From SAR86 cluster bacterium (lineage in GTDB: Bacteria > Pseudomonadota > Gammaproteobacteria > Magnimaribacterales > Magnimaribacteraceae), in contig CP097969.1 in the NCBI GenBank assembly GCA_023703575.1, positions 1,211,517-1,275,516 of the forward strand: a DNA stretch of 64,000 nucleotides, in the 5' to 3' direction. The notes under the pieces were generated by a model, which saw only the letters and a program-made list of their open reading frames with translations, made no database searches and was not told the DNA's origin. How positions within the stretch are numbered: the first letter of the stretch is position 1; each line of letters starts with the position of its first letter. Both the position numbers and the translations under genes were made by a program. Below are positions 1 to 12,772 of the stretch, one piece after another.

Positions 1-600
1 TTTTTCACGTCTTGAAGTAGGATGGATTAAACAATACCCATTGTCTTGATTTAAAAAAGGAAAACTATCAGACAATATTTTATATTCTTTTTCTAAAGGG
101 ACTGGATCGAGCATTAAATCCTCGTTGAAGACCTTTAATCCTAAGCTTTTTAATGCTGAGAGATTTCTCTGAACAATATGATTCTCTAAAGCTTCAGGAA
201 AAATTGTGGAAAAAGATTTTATCCATAGTTGTTTTCTTCTTTTTTTATCATCTACCGCCGCTTTCATTGCTTTGCCTATAGACCAACTAATAGGAACTAC
301 TCTCCATTGCGTAGTTAAAAAGAAAGCATATTTATATTTTTTTGATCTAACTTTAGCCCACAACTTGATCTCTTTCTTTATTCTAGTAAATAAATTCTCT
401 TCAGAGGAATTATCTATTTCTATAATTTCCGCAATATTTGTTTCTTGTTCTAAAATAGAGCCCGTACCCTTATACACAAGAAGATCTATTTCGCCATCAG
501 GATCATTGAGCATGATGTTATCAATCATGGGTTTAGTAAGCAGAACATCGCCATGAAATCGTAGTATTACAATTAAATACTTATTAGACATATCAGACAT
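1..600 (-). CDS. LPS heptosyltransferase-like glycosyltransferase (family GT9), 3' part outside window
   Basis: The first 200 codons read leftward from ATG at 600 without a stop to the window edge. The N-terminus (YLIVILRFHGDVLLTKPMI) matches the nucleotide-sugar glycosyltransferase opening of the RfaF/RfaQ heptosyltransferases, which add heptose to the lipopolysaccharide inner core at the inner face of the cytoplasmic membrane. An IHPTSR segment near residue 194 fits the donor-binding half of the RfaQ (heptosyltransferase III) branch. A second ATG lies three codons in. The gene is divergent from rpsT, with only 63 bp between. The acceptor sugar cannot be told from half a protein. Confidence 0.72.
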   Translation of the reverse strand, partial: MSDMSNKYLIVILRFHGDVLLTKPMIDNIMLNDPDGEIDLLVYKGTGSILEQETNIAEIIEIDNSSEENLFTRIKKEIKLWAKVRSKKYKYAFFLTTQWRVVPISWSIGKAMKAAVDDKKRRKQLWIKSFSTIFPEALENHIVQRNLSALKSLGLKVFNEDLMLDPVPLEKEYKILSDSFPFLNQDNGYCLIHPTSRREK

Positions 601-606
601 TGTTAC

Positions 607-635
607 TTGACACTTTGCTCTTCAGAATGCATTAT
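607..635 (+). promoter_or_regulatory. Sigma-70 promoter of rpsT
   Basis: TTGACA at 607-612, a 17-bp spacer and CATTAT at 630-635, followed by the GC-rich discriminator GCGCGCC. Transcription would start near 642, giving a leader of about 22 nt before the rpsT ATG at 664. The consensus -35 plus GC discriminator is the arrangement of growth-rate-controlled ribosomal promoters. Confidence 0.75.
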
Positions 636-663
636 GCGCGCCTCTCAGTGATATACAAGATTT

Positions 664-920
664 ATGGCAAATATTAAATCAGCAATAAAAAGAGCAAGGC
701 AAAATGTAAAAAGAAATGCTCTTAAAAGCTCTCAAAGAGCATCTACCAGAACAGCTGTTAAGTCTGTTCTGAGCGCTATTGAAGCAAACGATAAAGAAAT
801 GGCAAAAAGTGCATTGGCAGGAGCAGAAAAGACACTTGATTCAATGGCTGGTAAAAAAGTGATCACAAAAAACAAAGCCTCTAGGACTAAATCTAGATTA
901 TCAAAAAAAGTTAAGGCCCT

Positions 921-924
<4 letters not shown>
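664..924 (+). CDS. rpsT: 30S ribosomal protein S20
   Basis: 86 residues, the usual length, very rich in Lys/Arg/Ala (MANIKSAIKRARQNVKRNAL). S20 is a primary 16S rRNA binder that folds as a three-helix bundle at the bottom of the small subunit. It is transcribed alone from the promoter at 607-635. No strong Shine-Dalgarno precedes the ATG; the short leader is AT-rich. Its TAA stop lies inside TTAA at 921-924, where the complementary strand supplies the stop of proB, so the two genes overlap by 4 bp tail to tail. Confidence 0.96.
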
Positions 925-3060
<2,136 letters not shown>

Positions 3061-3080
3061 TTAAAAGGTACTTTAATAAG

Positions 3081-3338
3081 TTAGACAGGATCTACATTTA
3101 CAAACTGCTTCAACTTAGGACCTTTTTTGACAAAAGAGACTCTGCCATCGATCTTCGAAAAAAGAGTATGGTCTTTGCCACAACCAACATTTTTTCCAGG
3201 GTGAAATTTTGTACCTCTTTGTCTGACTATAATTGAACCAGCAGTAATTAATTCACCGCCATAGCTCTTAATTCCAAGTCTCTTAGACTGGGAATCTCTT
3301 CCGTTTCTACTGCTTCCGCCAGCTTTCTTATGTGCCAT
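3081..3338 (-). CDS. rpmA: 50S ribosomal protein L27
   Basis: 85 residues starting [16 protein letters not shown], the mature bacterial L27 N-terminus that reaches toward the peptidyl-transferase centre and P-site tRNA. It lacks the cleavable extension found in Firmicutes. Second gene of the rplU-rpmA-obgE-proB operon, 13 nt after rplU; 41 nt separate it from obgE. Confidence 0.97.
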   Translation of the reverse strand: MAHKKAGGSSRNGRDSQSKRLGIKSYGGELITAGSIIVRQRGTKFHPGKNVGCGKDHTLFSKIDGRVSFVKKGPKLKQFVNVDPV

Positions 3339-3351
3339 CTTACTCTCTCAA

Positions 3352-3663
3352 TTATGAACTAATAGACTCTATATGAATTTCACTAAAATTTTGTCTATGA
3401 CCATAGGTTCTTCTATAGTTTTGCCTTCTTTTCATCTTAAAAACACGAATTTTGTCATGTTTACCGTTGTAAACTAATTTAGCAGTTACTTTCGCATTAT
3501 CAACATACGGATTACCAATCTTAGATTCACTTCCATCTGAAATCATGAGGACTTTGTCAAATTCAATAGTCGAACCTTCTTCAGCAGATAAAAGCTCTAC
3601 TTTAAGGCTTTCGCCCTCTGAAACTGTGTGTTGCTTCCCTCCGCATTCTATTACGGCAAACAT
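3352..3663 (-). CDS. rplU: 50S ribosomal protein L21
   Basis: 103 residues, exactly the E. coli length, with the usual start MFAVIECGGKQ and the basic C-terminal stretch MKRRQNYRRTYGHRQNF. L21 binds 23S rRNA and contacts L20. First gene of a leftward operon driven by the promoter at 3696-3724. AGGAG sits a few bases before the ATG. Confidence 0.97.
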   Translation of the reverse strand: MFAVIECGGKQHTVSEGESLKVELLSAEEGSTIEFDKVLMISDGSESKIGNPYVDNAKVTAKLVYNGKHDKIRVFKMKRRQNYRRTYGHRQNFSEIHIESISS

Positions 3664-3695
3664 ATGTATCTCCTAAGAGGAATAAAAGGATGTGC

Positions 3696-3724
3696 ACTAT
3701 ACGAAAAAGATGAAGTATTCGCAA
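3696..3724 (-). promoter_or_regulatory. Sigma-70 promoter of rplU-rpmA-obgE-proB
   Basis: Read on the minus strand: TTGCGA (3719-3724), a 17-bp spacer, TATAGT (3696-3701), then GCACATCC. It leaves about 25 nt of leader before rplU. The divergent ispB promoter must overlap this region; a TATAAT at 3725-3730 on the plus strand is a possible -10 for it but lacks a good -35. Confidence 0.65.
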
Positions 3725-3769
3725 TATAATTCCTCGAATAACCTTACTTAATTTAAAATACGCAGACTA

Positions 3770-4735
3770 ATGGAATTGTTATATAAAAAGATAATATTTG
3801 ATGAATTAGAGCAATTAGAAATTACTCTAAGTGAATCTATAAACTCTGATATTAAATTAGCTACAGAGGTTTCTGGCCATATAGTTAACTCTGGAGGAAA
3901 AAGAATAAGACCTGCAATATGTATATTAGTTGCCAAAACCTTAGGATATTCTGAATCGGATCTGATTCAGCTTGCAAGCTCCATTGAACTTCTTCACACA
4001 GCCACCCTTATACATGATGATGTGGTCGATGAAAGCCTTATTAGAAGAGGTAAAGAGAGTATTCAGGCTAAATGGGATGATGCTCACGGAGTATTAGTTG
4101 GAGACTTTGTATATTCCAAAGCTTTTCAATTGATGGCAAATTTTGATAATCCCAAAATTATAAGAGAATTGGCTAATGCTACTAACAAAATTTCAGAAGG
4201 TGAAGTTTTACAACTCTCAATGAAAAAGAAATCCAATCTTTCAGAAGAAGATTATTTCAATATTATTGACAGAAAGACGGCAGAACTATTTAAGGTATCT
4301 GCAGTGACTGCAGGTATTTTATGTAAATGCACAAAACCGGAGATTGATAGTCTAAATAATTTTGCTACTTCATTGGGTTTAGCCTTTCAAATACAGGATG
4401 ATATTCTGGATTATTTTGGACAAGAAAATCTGACTGGAAAAAAAGTCGGAAAAGATTATGAAGAAGGAAAATTTACTCTACCTATTATTTTGTCTCTCAA
4501 GACTATGAATCAAACAAATAAAACTAAATTATTATCACTCTTTGAAACCAGAAAGATTAAGGACTTTGCTGAGGTACTTGCTCTAATGAAGAGTGAAAAG
4601 ATTCTTGAGCAACTGCAAACTATTTTCACTCGTTATTCTAATGAATGTATAAATGAGTTAAAAAAATTACCTCACAATCAATACAGAGATGCTCTTGAAA
4701 ATATAGTTAGAAATCTTAGCTCTAGATTAACTTAA
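3770..4735 (+). CDS. ispB: Octaprenyl-type polyprenyl diphosphate synthase
   Basis: 321 residues, all-alpha trans-prenyltransferase fold. The first Asp-rich motif is HDDVVDE near residue 83 and the second QDDILDY near 210; both bind the Mg2+-diphosphate. The enzyme extends farnesyl diphosphate with IPP to make the ubiquinone side chain. Divergent location next to rplU-rpmA is the standard gammaproteobacterial setting for ispB, which argues against a short-chain (ispA) role. Chain length cannot be read from sequence alone. Confidence 0.92.
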   Translation: MELLYKKIIFDELEQLEITLSESINSDIKLATEVSGHIVNSGGKRIRPAICILVAKTLGYSESDLIQLASSIELLHTATLIHDDVVDESLIRRGKESIQAKWDDAHGVLVGDFVYSKAFQLMANFDNPKIIRELANATNKISEGEVLQLSMKKKSNLSEEDYFNIIDRKTAELFKVSAVTAGILCKCTKPEIDSLNNFATSLGLAFQIQDDILDYFGQENLTGKKVGKDYEEGKFTLPIILSLKTMNQTNKTKLLSLFETRKIKDFAEVLALMKSEKILEQLQTIFTRYSNECINELKKLPHNQYRDALENIVRNLSSRLT

Positions 4736-4785
4736 TTTTATGTTGTCAATTTTAATGTATCATTAATCTATTACTTGGGAGATAA

Positions 4786-5307
4786 ATGTCTTTTTCACCT
4801 AAAAATAGTTATAACAAGGAAGAAATACTTGATTGCGCACAAGGCAACTTATTTGGAGAGGAAAATGGTCGCCTACCTACCCCAAATATGCTCATGTTTG
4901 ATCGTATCACTGAGATTAATGTTGACGGTGGTAAATTTTCAAAAGGCCAAATCATTGCAGAGCTAGATATACATCCAGATTTGTGGTTTTTTGATTGTCA
5001 TTTCAAAGGTGATCCTGTGATGCCTGGTTGTTTAGGATTAGATGCAATGTGGCAACTGGTCGGATTTTATTTATGTTGGATGGATAATCCAGGTAGAGGC
5101 AGGGCATTAGGCGCTTCTGAAGTTAAGTTTTTTGGACAAGTTCTTCCCTCAGCCAAACTTGTAACGCTTAAAATAGATATGAAAAGAATTCTAAATCTTG
5201 ATTTAACAGTAGGAATCGGTGAAGGGTCTATGCTTGTAGATGGTAGAGAGATTTATAGTGCCAAGGGTCTAAAAGTTGGTCTTTTCCAAGATACATCGAG
5301 TTTTTAA
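4786..5307 (+). CDS. fabA: 3-hydroxydecanoyl-ACP dehydratase/isomerase
   Basis: 173 residues (E. coli 171). The active-site segment [20 protein letters not shown] gives catalytic His72 and Asp86, 14 residues apart as in E. coli His70/Asp84. FabA makes trans-2-decenoyl-ACP and isomerises it to cis-3, the branch point for anaerobic-type unsaturated fatty acid synthesis. GGGAG lies just before the ATG. fabB starts at the very next base after the stop, so the two steps are made together. Confidence 0.97.
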   Translation: MSFSPKNSYNKEEILDCAQGNLFGEENGRLPTPNMLMFDRITEINVDGGKFSKGQIIAELDIHPDLWFFDCHFKGDPVMPGCLGLDAMWQLVGFYLCWMDNPGRGRALGASEVKFFGQVLPSAKLVTLKIDMKRILNLDLTVGIGEGSMLVDGREIYSAKGLKVGLFQDTSSF

Positions 5308-6522
5308 ATGCGTGAAGTAGTAATAACAGGAATAGGTATTATATCCAGCTTAGGAAATAATATTTCTGAAGTAACAAATTCTCTGAGAAATTTAAAATCA
5401 GGTATCTCAGAAAATATTATCAATAAGGAGCTTGGTCTAAGAAGCCATGTATCAGGGTCTATTCTAAACTTAGAACCAAAAGACCTAATAGATAGAAAAC
5501 TATATAGATTCATGGGGGACGCTGCAGCATATGCATACTTGAGCACAGAAGAAGCCATAAAGGATGCATCTTTAAACGTTTCTGAATTATCTAATGAAAA
5601 GACTGGTTTAATTATGGGCTCGGGAGGAGCTTCTACAGAGGATCAAATAGATTCTGCTGATATCCTTAGATCAAAAGGTTTAAAAAGAATAGGTCCATAC
5701 CGAGTTACCAAAGCTATGGGTAGTACAGTTTCAGCTTGTCTTGCGACCTCCTTCGGTATCAAAGGCATTAATTATTCTATTTCATCTGCTTGTGCTACCA
5801 GTGCTCACTGCATTGGATCAGGAATGGAGCAAATTCAATTAGGTAAACAAGATATTGTGATTGCTGGAGGCGGCGAAGCTGAACATTGGGGTATGACAAG
5901 TTTGTTTGATGCAATGGGAGCATTATCTACCAAGTATAATGAGGAACCTGAAAAGGCCTCTAGGGCTTATGATAAAGATAGAGATGGATTTGTAATCGCT
6001 GGAGGAGCAGGATCGATGATCCTAGAAGAAAAGCAACATGCAATTGAAAGAGGAGCAAAAATATATGCTCAACTAACTGGGTATGCTGCAACATCAGATG
6101 GACTAGATATGGTTAGTCCTTCTGGAGAGGGTGGAGAGAGATGTATGCAAATTGCCTGGGAAATGAGTGGCAATAAAAATATAGACTATATCAATGCACA
6201 TGGCACAAGTACTCCGGCCGGAGATATCATAGAGTTAAATGCAATTAAAAATGTTTTTGGAGATAAGATTCCTTGGATAAGTTCTACAAAGTCTCTTTCA
6301 GGTCACTCATTAGGTGCTGCAGGTGTTCAAGAAGCCATATATGGCTTAATTATGATGGATGAAGGTTTTATAGCTGGTTCAGCAAATATTGAAAACCTTG
6401 ACGAGGGCGCTGAAACTTTTCCAATAGTAAGTGAGAATGTCTCGACAGAATTACAAAGTTTTTTGAGCAATAGTTTTGGATTTGGTGGAACTAATGCAAG
6501 TCTAATATTCGAAAAAATTTAG
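5308..6522 (+). CDS. fabB: 3-oxoacyl-ACP synthase I (KAS I)
   Basis: 404 residues, thiolase fold. The catalytic triad is visible at Cys162 (SSACATS), His298 ([11 protein letters not shown]) and His333 (GHSLGAAG), essentially the E. coli FabB numbering. It elongates the cis-3-decenoyl-ACP made by FabA. Immediate adjacency to fabA (no spacer) and the FabB residue spacing separate it from FabF. Its TAG stop overlaps the ssb stop by 4 bp on the opposite strand. Confidence 0.96.
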   Translation: MREVVITGIGIISSLGNNISEVTNSLRNLKSGISENIINKELGLRSHVSGSILNLEPKDLIDRKLYRFMGDAAAYAYLSTEEAIKDASLNVSELSNEKTGLIMGSGGASTEDQIDSADILRSKGLKRIGPYRVTKAMGSTVSACLATSFGIKGINYSISSACATSAHCIGSGMEQIQLGKQDIVIAGGGEAEHWGMTSLFDAMGALSTKYNEEPEKASRAYDKDRDGFVIAGGAGSMILEEKQHAIERGAKIYAQLTGYAATSDGLDMVSPSGEGGERCMQIAWEMSGNKNIDYINAHGTSTPAGDIIELNAIKNVFGDKIPWISSTKSLSGHSLGAAGVQEAIYGLIMMDEGFIAGSANIENLDEGAETFPIVSENVSTELQSFLSNSFGFGGTNASLIFEKI

Positions 6523-6959
6523 AATGGAATATCATCATCCGTAATTCCACTATCAGGCAAATTTTGAGAACTCATATCTTGATTAATATCATCATAGGAA
6601 GAACTATCTGACGAAGAACTTCCCCTACTGTCCAAAAATTGCATATCCCTACCTACAACCTCTGTAGTGTATCTTGTCTGACCATCCTGTTCCCATTTAC
6701 GAGTTTGAAGTTGCCCTTCTATGTAAACCTTAGATCCTTTTTTTAGATATTCTCCAGCAATTTCTGCCAGCCTTCTCCAAAGCACTACTCTATGCCATTC
6801 AGTTTTTTCTTGATCTGAACCTGTATCTTTATCTTTCCAAGATTCTGATGTAGCCAAACTTAATGTCGTCACAGCAGCCCCTCCAGCTGTGTACTTTACT
6901 TCAGGATCTTGTCCTAAGTTACCTACTAAAATAACTTTATTGATTCCACTTCTAGCCAT
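6519..6959 (-). CDS. ssb: Single-stranded DNA-binding protein
   Basis: 146 residues. An OB-fold (about 1-110, starting [20 protein letters not shown]) is followed by a short Ser/Asp-rich linker and the canonical acidic tip DDDIPF, which recruits replication and repair partners. The linker is shorter than in E. coli SSB (178 residues). It is divergent from uvrA, as in many gammaproteobacteria. No LexA-type CTG-N10-CAG box is visible in the 85-bp spacer. Confidence 0.97.
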   Translation of the reverse strand: MARSGINKVILVGNLGQDPEVKYTAGGAAVTTLSLATSESWKDKDTGSDQEKTEWHRVVLWRRLAEIAGEYLKKGSKVYIEGQLQTRKWEQDGQTRYTTEVVGRDMQFLDSRGSSSSDSSSYDDINQDMSSQNLPDSGITDDDIPF

Positions 6960-7044
6960 ATATATATATTTAATTTTAGTTAATATTTCTAACTCCGATT
7001 ATAATAACTTTTCTAAACATAAGTTCCAAAACATTATTTTTTTA

Positions 7045-9879
7045 ATGAAAGACATCAAAGTAAGGGGTGCAAGACAACACAACCTAAAGAATATAGATAT
7101 AGACATACCCAGAGATAAACTTGTTGTCATTACTGGATTGTCAGGATCAGGTAAATCTAGTTTAGCATTTGATACACTTTATGCAGAGGGACAAAGAAGA
7201 TACGTAGAATCTTTGTCGGCATATGCAAGACAGTTTCTATCTATGATGGAAAAACCAGATGTAGACCATATAGAAGGTCTATCTCCTGCTATTTCAATTG
7301 AGCAAAAGACTACTTCTCATAATCCTAGATCGACCGTTGGAACCGTCACAGAAATTTATGATTATTTGAGACTTCTATTTGCCAGAGCAGGTACACCAAT
7401 GTGTCCTGATCATAATGTCTCGTTAGAAGGTCAAACTTCCAATCAAATCTGCGACAAGATCTTAGAACTGCCAAAAGATACTAAACTTATGATACTAGCT
7501 CCTCTTATCAAAGAACAGAAAGGAGAACACTTACACATTTTTGAAGAACTCAAAATGCAAGGTTACGTAAGGATGAGAGTAAATGGAATTACTGTTGATG
7601 TAGAAGATAATCCCAAATTAAATAAAAATAAAAAGCATTCTATAGAAGCAGTTATTGATAGATTAGTTCTACCAAAAGAAAATGATGAAAACTTTCAGTT
7701 GAGGCTTGCTGAATCAGTAGAAAATGCGCTTAATTTAGGTGATGGAAATCTAATTGTTTACTTGATGGATTCAAATGAAGACATTACTTATAGTTCAAAA
7801 ATGGCCTGTCCAGTCTGTGGTTATAGTATTCCCGAATTAGAACCTAGACTTTTTACTTTCAATAATCCCGCAGGTGCGTGCCCGGATTGTGAAGGATTAG
7901 GTGTTAAACAATATGTTGATGTTTCGAAAGTAATTCATGAACCGACTGCTAGTTTAAGCGAGGGAGCAATAGTTGGTTGGGATGTCAGCCATAGATATCA
8001 CTATCATTTGATAAAATGTTTATCCAAAGAGTATGATTTTTCATTAGAAACTCCTTATCAAGATCTTGGAAGTGATATACAAGATCTCCTTCTAAACGGA
8101 AGTAAAGGTAATCCTGTAAATTTCAGTTGGAGAAATAAGAGAGGTAGTCTTGTTGAGAGAATTTTCCCATTTGAAGGAATACTTAATAATATTGAAAGGC
8201 GTTACAAAGAAACAGAGTCTAGCTGGAGTAGAGATAATTTATCAAAACTTATATCTCTTTCAACTTGTAAAAGTTGTGATGGTACAAGATTAAGAAAAGA
8301 GGCTAGAAATGTTTTTGTTGAAGAAGTAAACCTTCCTCAAATCACTTCGTATACTATTGATCAAGCGTTTAAATTCTTTTCTAAGTTAAATTTAAAGGGT
8401 TCAAAAAAGGAAATCGCAGATAGAATAATCAAAGAGGTTAACGAAAGATTGGAGTTCTTGATTGATGTTGGTCTCAATTACTTAACTCTAGATAGAAGTG
8501 CTGAAAGTTTGAGCGGAGGAGAAGCACAAAGGATAAGACTTGCAAGCCAAATAGGTGCAGGTTTAGTCGGAGTGACATATATCTTAGACGAACCGTCTAT
8601 TGGTCTTCACCAGAGAGATAACGAAAAACTTTTAAAGACACTTAAAAAACTGAGAGACCTCGGAAATACAGTCATAGTTGTAGAGCATGACAATGAAACC
8701 ATGTACGCCTCTGATCATGTAGTTGATATAGGTCCGGGTGCAGGTGTTCATGGCGGAAGAATATGTGCTGAGGGTACCGCCCTAGAAATTTCTAAGTCAA
8801 AAGACTCTATTACGGGTCAATTTTTATCTGGAACTAGAAAAATTGAGATACCAAAGAAAAGAAAGAAACCTGACACTAAGCGAATTGTAAAACTATCAGG
8901 TGCAGATGGTCATAATCTCAAATCGGTTAACTTAGATCTTCCTTTGGATTTATTCGTTTGCATTACGGGAGTCTCAGGTTCTGGAAAATCCACGCTTATA
9001 AATCAAACTTTGCTACCTGCTATTTCAAATGAAATATCAAAGGCTGAAAAAAAGGATACCAAACCATTTAAAAAACTTTCAGGAATAAATGACATAGATA
9101 AAATAATAGAGATAAGCCAAAGCCCCATAGGTCGAACACCTAGATCAAATCCGGCTACATATACAGGTCTTTTCACTCCTTTGAGAGAGCTTTTTGCAGG
9201 AACGCAAGAAGCAAGATCTAGAGGTTATAAAATAGGACGATTTAGTTTTAATGTTAAAGGCGGTAGATGTGAAGCTTGTCAGGGAGATGGTGTCATAAAG
9301 GTAGAGATGCATTTCCTACCAGATGTTTATGTTAAGTGTGATGTGTGTAATGGACAAAGATATAATAGGGAAACTCTAGATATTAAGTATAAAGGGAAAA
9401 ATATCTATGAAGTCTTAGATATGACTGTTGAGGATTCTCTAGAGTTCTTTGATTCTATTCCAGCTATCAAAAGGAAATTAGAAACATTAATGGATGTTGG
9501 ACTGGGCTACGTAAAATTAGGCCAACAAGCTACGACTCTTTCTGGAGGTGAAGCTCAGAGAGTTAAACTTGCAAAAGAACTCTCAAAAAGTGCGTTAAAT
9601 CATACCCTGTACATACTTGATGAACCTACTACAGGGCTTCATATGCACGATGTCCAACTTCTATTAAAAGTTCTTAAAAGACTCAGGGATAATGGAAATA
9701 CAGTGGTTGTAATAGAACACAATATGGATGTTATAAAAACAAGTGACTGGGTTGTAGATCTAGGTCCAGAAGGAGGCTCAAACGGAGGGGAAATTATTAC
9801 CGTTGGTTCTCCTGAGGAGATAATGAAAATAAAAGCCTCTCACACTGGAAAGCACCTTAAAAAAGAACTTTTATCTTAA
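7045..9879 (+). CDS. uvrA: Excinuclease ABC subunit A
   Basis: 944 residues (E. coli 940). ATG at 7045 is chosen because [18 protein letters not shown] is the family N-terminus; a longer in-frame reading back to 6889 would run into ssb. Two ABC ATPase halves have Walker A motifs GLSGSGKS (31-38) and GVSGSGKS (642-649), signatures LSGGEAQR, and CxxC zinc-finger pairs (CPVCG, CPDC, CEAC, CDVC). UvrA scans DNA for lesions with UvrB in nucleotide-excision repair. Its stop overlaps that of rplQ by 4 bp. Confidence 0.97.
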   Translation: MKDIKVRGARQHNLKNIDIDIPRDKLVVITGLSGSGKSSLAFDTLYAEGQRRYVESLSAYARQFLSMMEKPDVDHIEGLSPAISIEQKTTSHNPRSTVGTVTEIYDYLRLLFARAGTPMCPDHNVSLEGQTSNQICDKILELPKDTKLMILAPLIKEQKGEHLHIFEELKMQGYVRMRVNGITVDVEDNPKLNKNKKHSIEAVIDRLVLPKENDENFQLRLAESVENALNLGDGNLIVYLMDSNEDITYSSKMACPVCGYSIPELEPRLFTFNNPAGACPDCEGLGVKQYVDVSKVIHEPTASLSEGAIVGWDVSHRYHYHLIKCLSKEYDFSLETPYQDLGSDIQDLLLNGSKGNPVNFSWRNKRGSLVERIFPFEGILNNIERRYKETESSWSRDNLSKLISLSTCKSCDGTRLRKEARNVFVEEVNLPQITSYTIDQAFKFFSKLNLKGSKKEIADRIIKEVNERLEFLIDVGLNYLTLDRSAESLSGGEAQRIRLASQIGAGLVGVTYILDEPSIGLHQRDNEKLLKTLKKLRDLGNTVIVVEHDNETMYASDHVVDIGPGAGVHGGRICAEGTALEISKSKDSITGQFLSGTRKIEIPKKRKKPDTKRIVKLSGADGHNLKSVNLDLPLDLFVCITGVSGSGKSTLINQTLLPAISNEISKAEKKDTKPFKKLSGINDIDKIIEISQSPIGRTPRSNPATYTGLFTPLRELFAGTQEARSRGYKIGRFSFNVKGGRCEACQGDGVIKVEMHFLPDVYVKCDVCNGQRYNRETLDIKYKGKNIYEVLDMTVEDSLEFFDSIPAIKRKLETLMDVGLGYVKLGQQATTLSGGEAQRVKLAKELSKSALNHTLYILDEPTTGLHMHDVQLLLKVLKRLRDNGNTVVVIEHNMDVIKTSDWVVDLGPEGGSNGGEIITVGSPEEIMKIKASHTGKHLKKELLS

Positions 9880-10280
9880 ACTGTTTCCTCAGTTAAAGAC
9901 TCAATTTCGTCAGAATCTGTAATATCTTCTTGTACAAATTCTATTTGAGCAGCTGGGGCTTTATCTCCTGGTCTGAAACCTCTTTTAATAACTCTTAGAT
10001 AGCCTCCTGGTCGATCTTTATAGCGTGGGCCAAGCTCATCAAATAGCTTTGCTACTGCCTCTTTAGATTGCAGTCTTGAGAAAGCAAGCCTTTGATTTGC
10101 AACTGTGTTCTCTTTAGCAAGAGTTACCAACGGTTCTAGAAAACCTCTTATTTCTTTGGCTTTTGCTAAGGTAGTCTTAACAGACTCGTGCTCGATAATA
10201 GAAATGGCCAACCCTTTCTTTAGGGAAGCTCTTTGAGCGCTATTTCTATTTAGCTTTCTTCCAGTTTTCCTATGTCTCAT
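9876..10280 (-). CDS. rplQ: 50S ribosomal protein L17
   Basis: 134 residues starting [20 protein letters not shown], the L17 signature. An acidic tail of about ten residues after the conserved core makes it slightly longer than E. coli L17 (127). Last gene of the alpha operon, 8 nt after rpoA. Its TAA stop is the complement of the uvrA stop (TTAA at 9876-9879). Confidence 0.96.
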   Translation of the reverse strand: MRHRKTGRKLNRNSAQRASLKKGLAISIIEHESVKTTLAKAKEIRGFLEPLVTLAKENTVANQRLAFSRLQSKEAVAKLFDELGPRYKDRPGGYLRVIKRGFRPGDKAPAAQIEFVQEDITDSDEIESLTEETV

Positions 10281-10288
10281 TTTTTCTT

Positions 10289-11269
10289 TTAATTATTTTC
10301 TGGTGGCCAGTTGTCTAGAATTAAACCTAACGAAAGACCTCTGGACAAGAGAACTTCTTTAATTTCATTTAAGGATTTCTTTCCTAAGTTTGGAGTTCTC
10401 AAAAGATCAGATTCCATTCTGGTAACTAAATCACCTATGTAATGTATATTCTCAGCTTTTAAGCAATTTGCGGACCTAACTGTGAGTTCTAGTTCGTCTA
10501 CAGGTCTTAACATGATTGGATCTATCTTTGCTTCCTCTTTTTCTTCAATAACCTCTTCTAATCTTCCAAGTTCAGCAAAAGCGGATAGTTGATGTTGAAG
10601 AATGGTTGCCGATATTCTTAAAATCTCTTCAGCTTCTAAAGTTCCATCTGTATCAATATCTACTGTAAGTCTATCTAGATTAGTTCTTTGCTCAACCCTG
10701 GCATTATCTACTTGGTATGTCACTCTTTTGATAGGTGAGTAAGTTGCATCTAATCTTAGAAGTCCAGTCTCTTGGCCTTCGTCTTCGTCAAGAGGTCTAA
10801 CAGGTACAAAGCCTCTGCCTCTTGTTACTTTCATTGTCATATTTATAGAGCCTTCTTCATTTAAAGTAGCAATATGATGATCTGGATTGATAACTTCTAC
10901 TCCTGTTGAAAGCTCTATATCGGCCGCAGTTACGACTCCACTTCCGGACTTTGATATAGTAAGTTCAGCATCTTCTACTTCAGTTAGTCTCACTGACAGC
11001 TCTTTCAGGTTTAATAAGATATCGATCACATCTTCTTGCACACCCTCTATAGTGCTATATTCATGAAGCACACCATCAATTTTAACCTCTGATACAGCCG
11101 TACCAGGCATAGAGGATAATATAATTCTTCTAAGAGCATTCCCTAAAGTATGTCCAAAACCTTGTTCAAGAGGTTCAAGTACTATCTTAGATCTTGTAGG
11201 ACCTGATTCTTCAACTACTATTTCAGTTGGTGTTAAAAAATCTTTAATAATATCGTAATTATCTGTCAT
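10289..11269 (-). CDS. rpoA: RNA polymerase alpha subunit
   Basis: 326 residues (E. coli 329). The N-terminal assembly domain (about 1-235, [19 protein letters not shown]) dimerises and nucleates beta/beta'. The C-terminal domain (about 250-320, [18 protein letters not shown]) contacts UP elements and activators. An acidic linker ([11 protein letters not shown]) joins them. Follows rpsD by 13 nt in the alpha operon. Confidence 0.98.
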   Translation of the reverse strand: MTDNYDIIKDFLTPTEIVVEESGPTRSKIVLEPLEQGFGHTLGNALRRIILSSMPGTAVSEVKIDGVLHEYSTIEGVQEDVIDILLNLKELSVRLTEVEDAELTISKSGSGVVTAADIELSTGVEVINPDHHIATLNEEGSINMTMKVTRGRGFVPVRPLDEDEGQETGLLRLDATYSPIKRVTYQVDNARVEQRTNLDRLTVDIDTDGTLEAEEILRISATILQHQLSAFAELGRLEEVIEEKEEAKIDPIMLRPVDELELTVRSANCLKAENIHYIGDLVTRMESDLLRTPNLGKKSLNEIKEVLLSRGLSLGLILDNWPPENN

Positions 11270-11282
11270 TTCTTTTCCTCTT

Positions 11283-11906
11283 TTATTTTGAATAAAGCTC
11301 TACAATTAAATTTTCATTAATGTCGGTATCAAGTGAAGATCTTTCGGGAATATTTTTATATGTCCCAGAATAATTAGATGTATTGACATCTACCCAATCA
11401 CAATCTTCTCTATTTTTGGCAATCTCTATGGCCTGTTGGACTCTAGTTTGGCCTTTTGCACGCTCTGTAAGTGAAATCACATCACCCGGTGCAATCATAT
11501 AACTAGGTATGTTCACCTTTTTATCATTGACCAAGATTGCTTTGTGACTTACGAGTTGTCTTGCCTCAGATCTGGTAGAAGCAAAGCCCATACGATAAAC
11601 TACATTATCCAATCTGCTTTCAAGGATTTGTAGTAGATTATCACCTGTGACTCCTTTCATTCTAGCTGCATGCTTATAGTAAGTCTTGAATTGTTTTTCC
11701 ATTACACCGTATATCCTTCGAACTTTCTGTTTCTCTCGAAGTTGAACTCCGTAGTCTGAAATCCTTGGGCGTCTAGTTCTTCCATGCTGACCAGGTACGG
11801 TCTCAGATTTACATTTTGAATCATGAGATCTTATACCGCTCTTTAAAAGGAGGTCTCTTCCTTCTCTTCTGGATAATTTACATTTAGGTCCTATATATCT
11901 TGCCAT
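11283..11906 (-). CDS. rpsD: 30S ribosomal protein S4
   Basis: 207 residues from ATG at 11906 ([20 protein letters not shown]). This ATG overlaps the rpsK stop as TAATG, so an in-frame ATG ten codons upstream is rejected. It contains the S4 RNA-binding fold ([20 protein letters not shown]). S4 nucleates 16S 5'-domain assembly and in enterobacteria represses the alpha operon; no such leader structure was identified here. Confidence 0.96.
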   Translation of the reverse strand: MARYIGPKCKLSRREGRDLLLKSGIRSHDSKCKSETVPGQHGRTRRPRISDYGVQLREKQKVRRIYGVMEKQFKTYYKHAARMKGVTGDNLLQILESRLDNVVYRMGFASTRSEARQLVSHKAILVNDKKVNIPSYMIAPGDVISLTERAKGQTRVQQAIEIAKNREDCDWVDVNTSNYSGTYKNIPERSSLDTDINENLIVELYSK

Positions 11907-12280
11907 TAGACTCGCCTCCTTTTGGGTGGTCTGCAACCATTGTGTGGTATGGGAGTAACATCAGTTATCTTGGTTATCTTAAATCCCTTTGAATTTAAAC
12001 CTCGTATAGCAGACTCTCTACCTGAGCCGGGACCTCTAACTTGTATTTCCAGGCTCTCGATACCAACCATTTTTACCTTATCTCCTACTGCTTCCGCAGC
12101 TCGTTGAGCAGCAAAAGGAGTGCTTTTTCTGGAACCCCTAAACCCTTGAGCGCCTGAACTGGACTGAGCAATTGCATTACCTTGCTTATCTGTAATACTG
12201 ATTAGAGTATTGTTAAAAGAGGCATGGATGTGCGCAATACCTTCACTTACTCTTTTTTTAGTTGTCTTTTTTGTTACCAT
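11906..12280 (-). CDS. rpsK: 30S ribosomal protein S11
   Basis: 124 residues with the conserved core [19 protein letters not shown] and the C-terminal [14 protein letters not shown]. Lines the mRNA exit/platform region with S7 and S18. It starts 4 nt after rpsM and overlaps rpsD by one base. Confidence 0.97.
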   Translation of the reverse strand: MVTKKTTKKRVSEGIAHIHASFNNTLISITDKQGNAIAQSSSGAQGFRGSRKSTPFAAQRAAEAVGDKVKMVGIESLEIQVRGPGSGRESAIRGLNSKGFKITKITDVTPIPHNGCRPPKRRRV

Positions 12281-12284
12281 ATTT

Positions 12285-12641
12285 TTATCTTCTTATTGGA
12301 CGTTTAGGTCCTTTTCTTGTCCTTGCATTATTTTTTGTTTTTTGACCTCTTACAGGAAGATGCCTTCTATGTCTGATACCTCTATTTGTACCTAAATCTT
12401 GTAATCTTTTAATATTAGTTGCTACTTCTCTTCTTAGATCCCCTTCAACTAAAAATTTTCCTACTTCAGCTCTTATAAGCTCTAATTGGTCTTCAGATAA
12501 ATCCGAGATCTTAGTGGATGGGTCTATACCTATGGCACCACAAATATCTTGTGCCCTAGTTTTACCTATTCCATAAACATAAGTTAATGAAATCTCCGCA
12601 TGTTTATTATCTGGAATATTTACACCTGCTACACGAGCCAT
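12285..12641 (-). CDS. rpsM: 30S ribosomal protein S13
   Basis: 118 residues ([19 protein letters not shown]), with the helix-hairpin-like core and a basic tail ([17 protein letters not shown]). It sits in the head of the 30S subunit and forms bridge B1 with L5/L31. Follows rpmJ by 11 nt, the usual alpha-operon start. Confidence 0.97.
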   Translation of the reverse strand: MARVAGVNIPDNKHAEISLTYVYGIGKTRAQDICGAIGIDPSTKISDLSEDQLELIRAEVGKFLVEGDLRREVATNIKRLQDLGTNRGIRHRRHLPVRGQKTKNNARTRKGPKRPIRR

Positions 12642-12652
12642 TACTTTCTCCT

Positions 12653-12769
12653 TTAACCTTGTCTTTGTTTATGTCTAGGTTCTGTTGAACAAATAACAAA
12701 AAGTGTTCCTTTTCTTTTCACAATTTTGCAATCTCTGCATATCTTTTTAACCGAAGCTCTTACTTTCAT
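12653..12769 (-). CDS. rpmJ: 50S ribosomal protein L36 (zinc-ribbon form)
   Basis: A 38-codon gene between secY and rps[21 protein letters not shown], ending in [10 protein letters not shown]. The CxxC pair plus a later Cys and His keep the zinc-binding C+ form of L36. Position directly after secY (3 nt) and before rpsM is the standard one. The gene is short but the match over its whole length is unmistakable. Confidence 0.95.
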   Translation of the reverse strand: MKVRASVKKICRDCKIVKRKGTLFVICSTEPRHKQRQG

Positions 12770-12772
12770 TTT

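Noticed and set aside
6889-7044. N-terminal extension of uvrA by 52 codons
   Set aside because: It would overlap ssb and adds no family-like sequence; the ATG at 7045 begins the conserved UvrA N-terminus.
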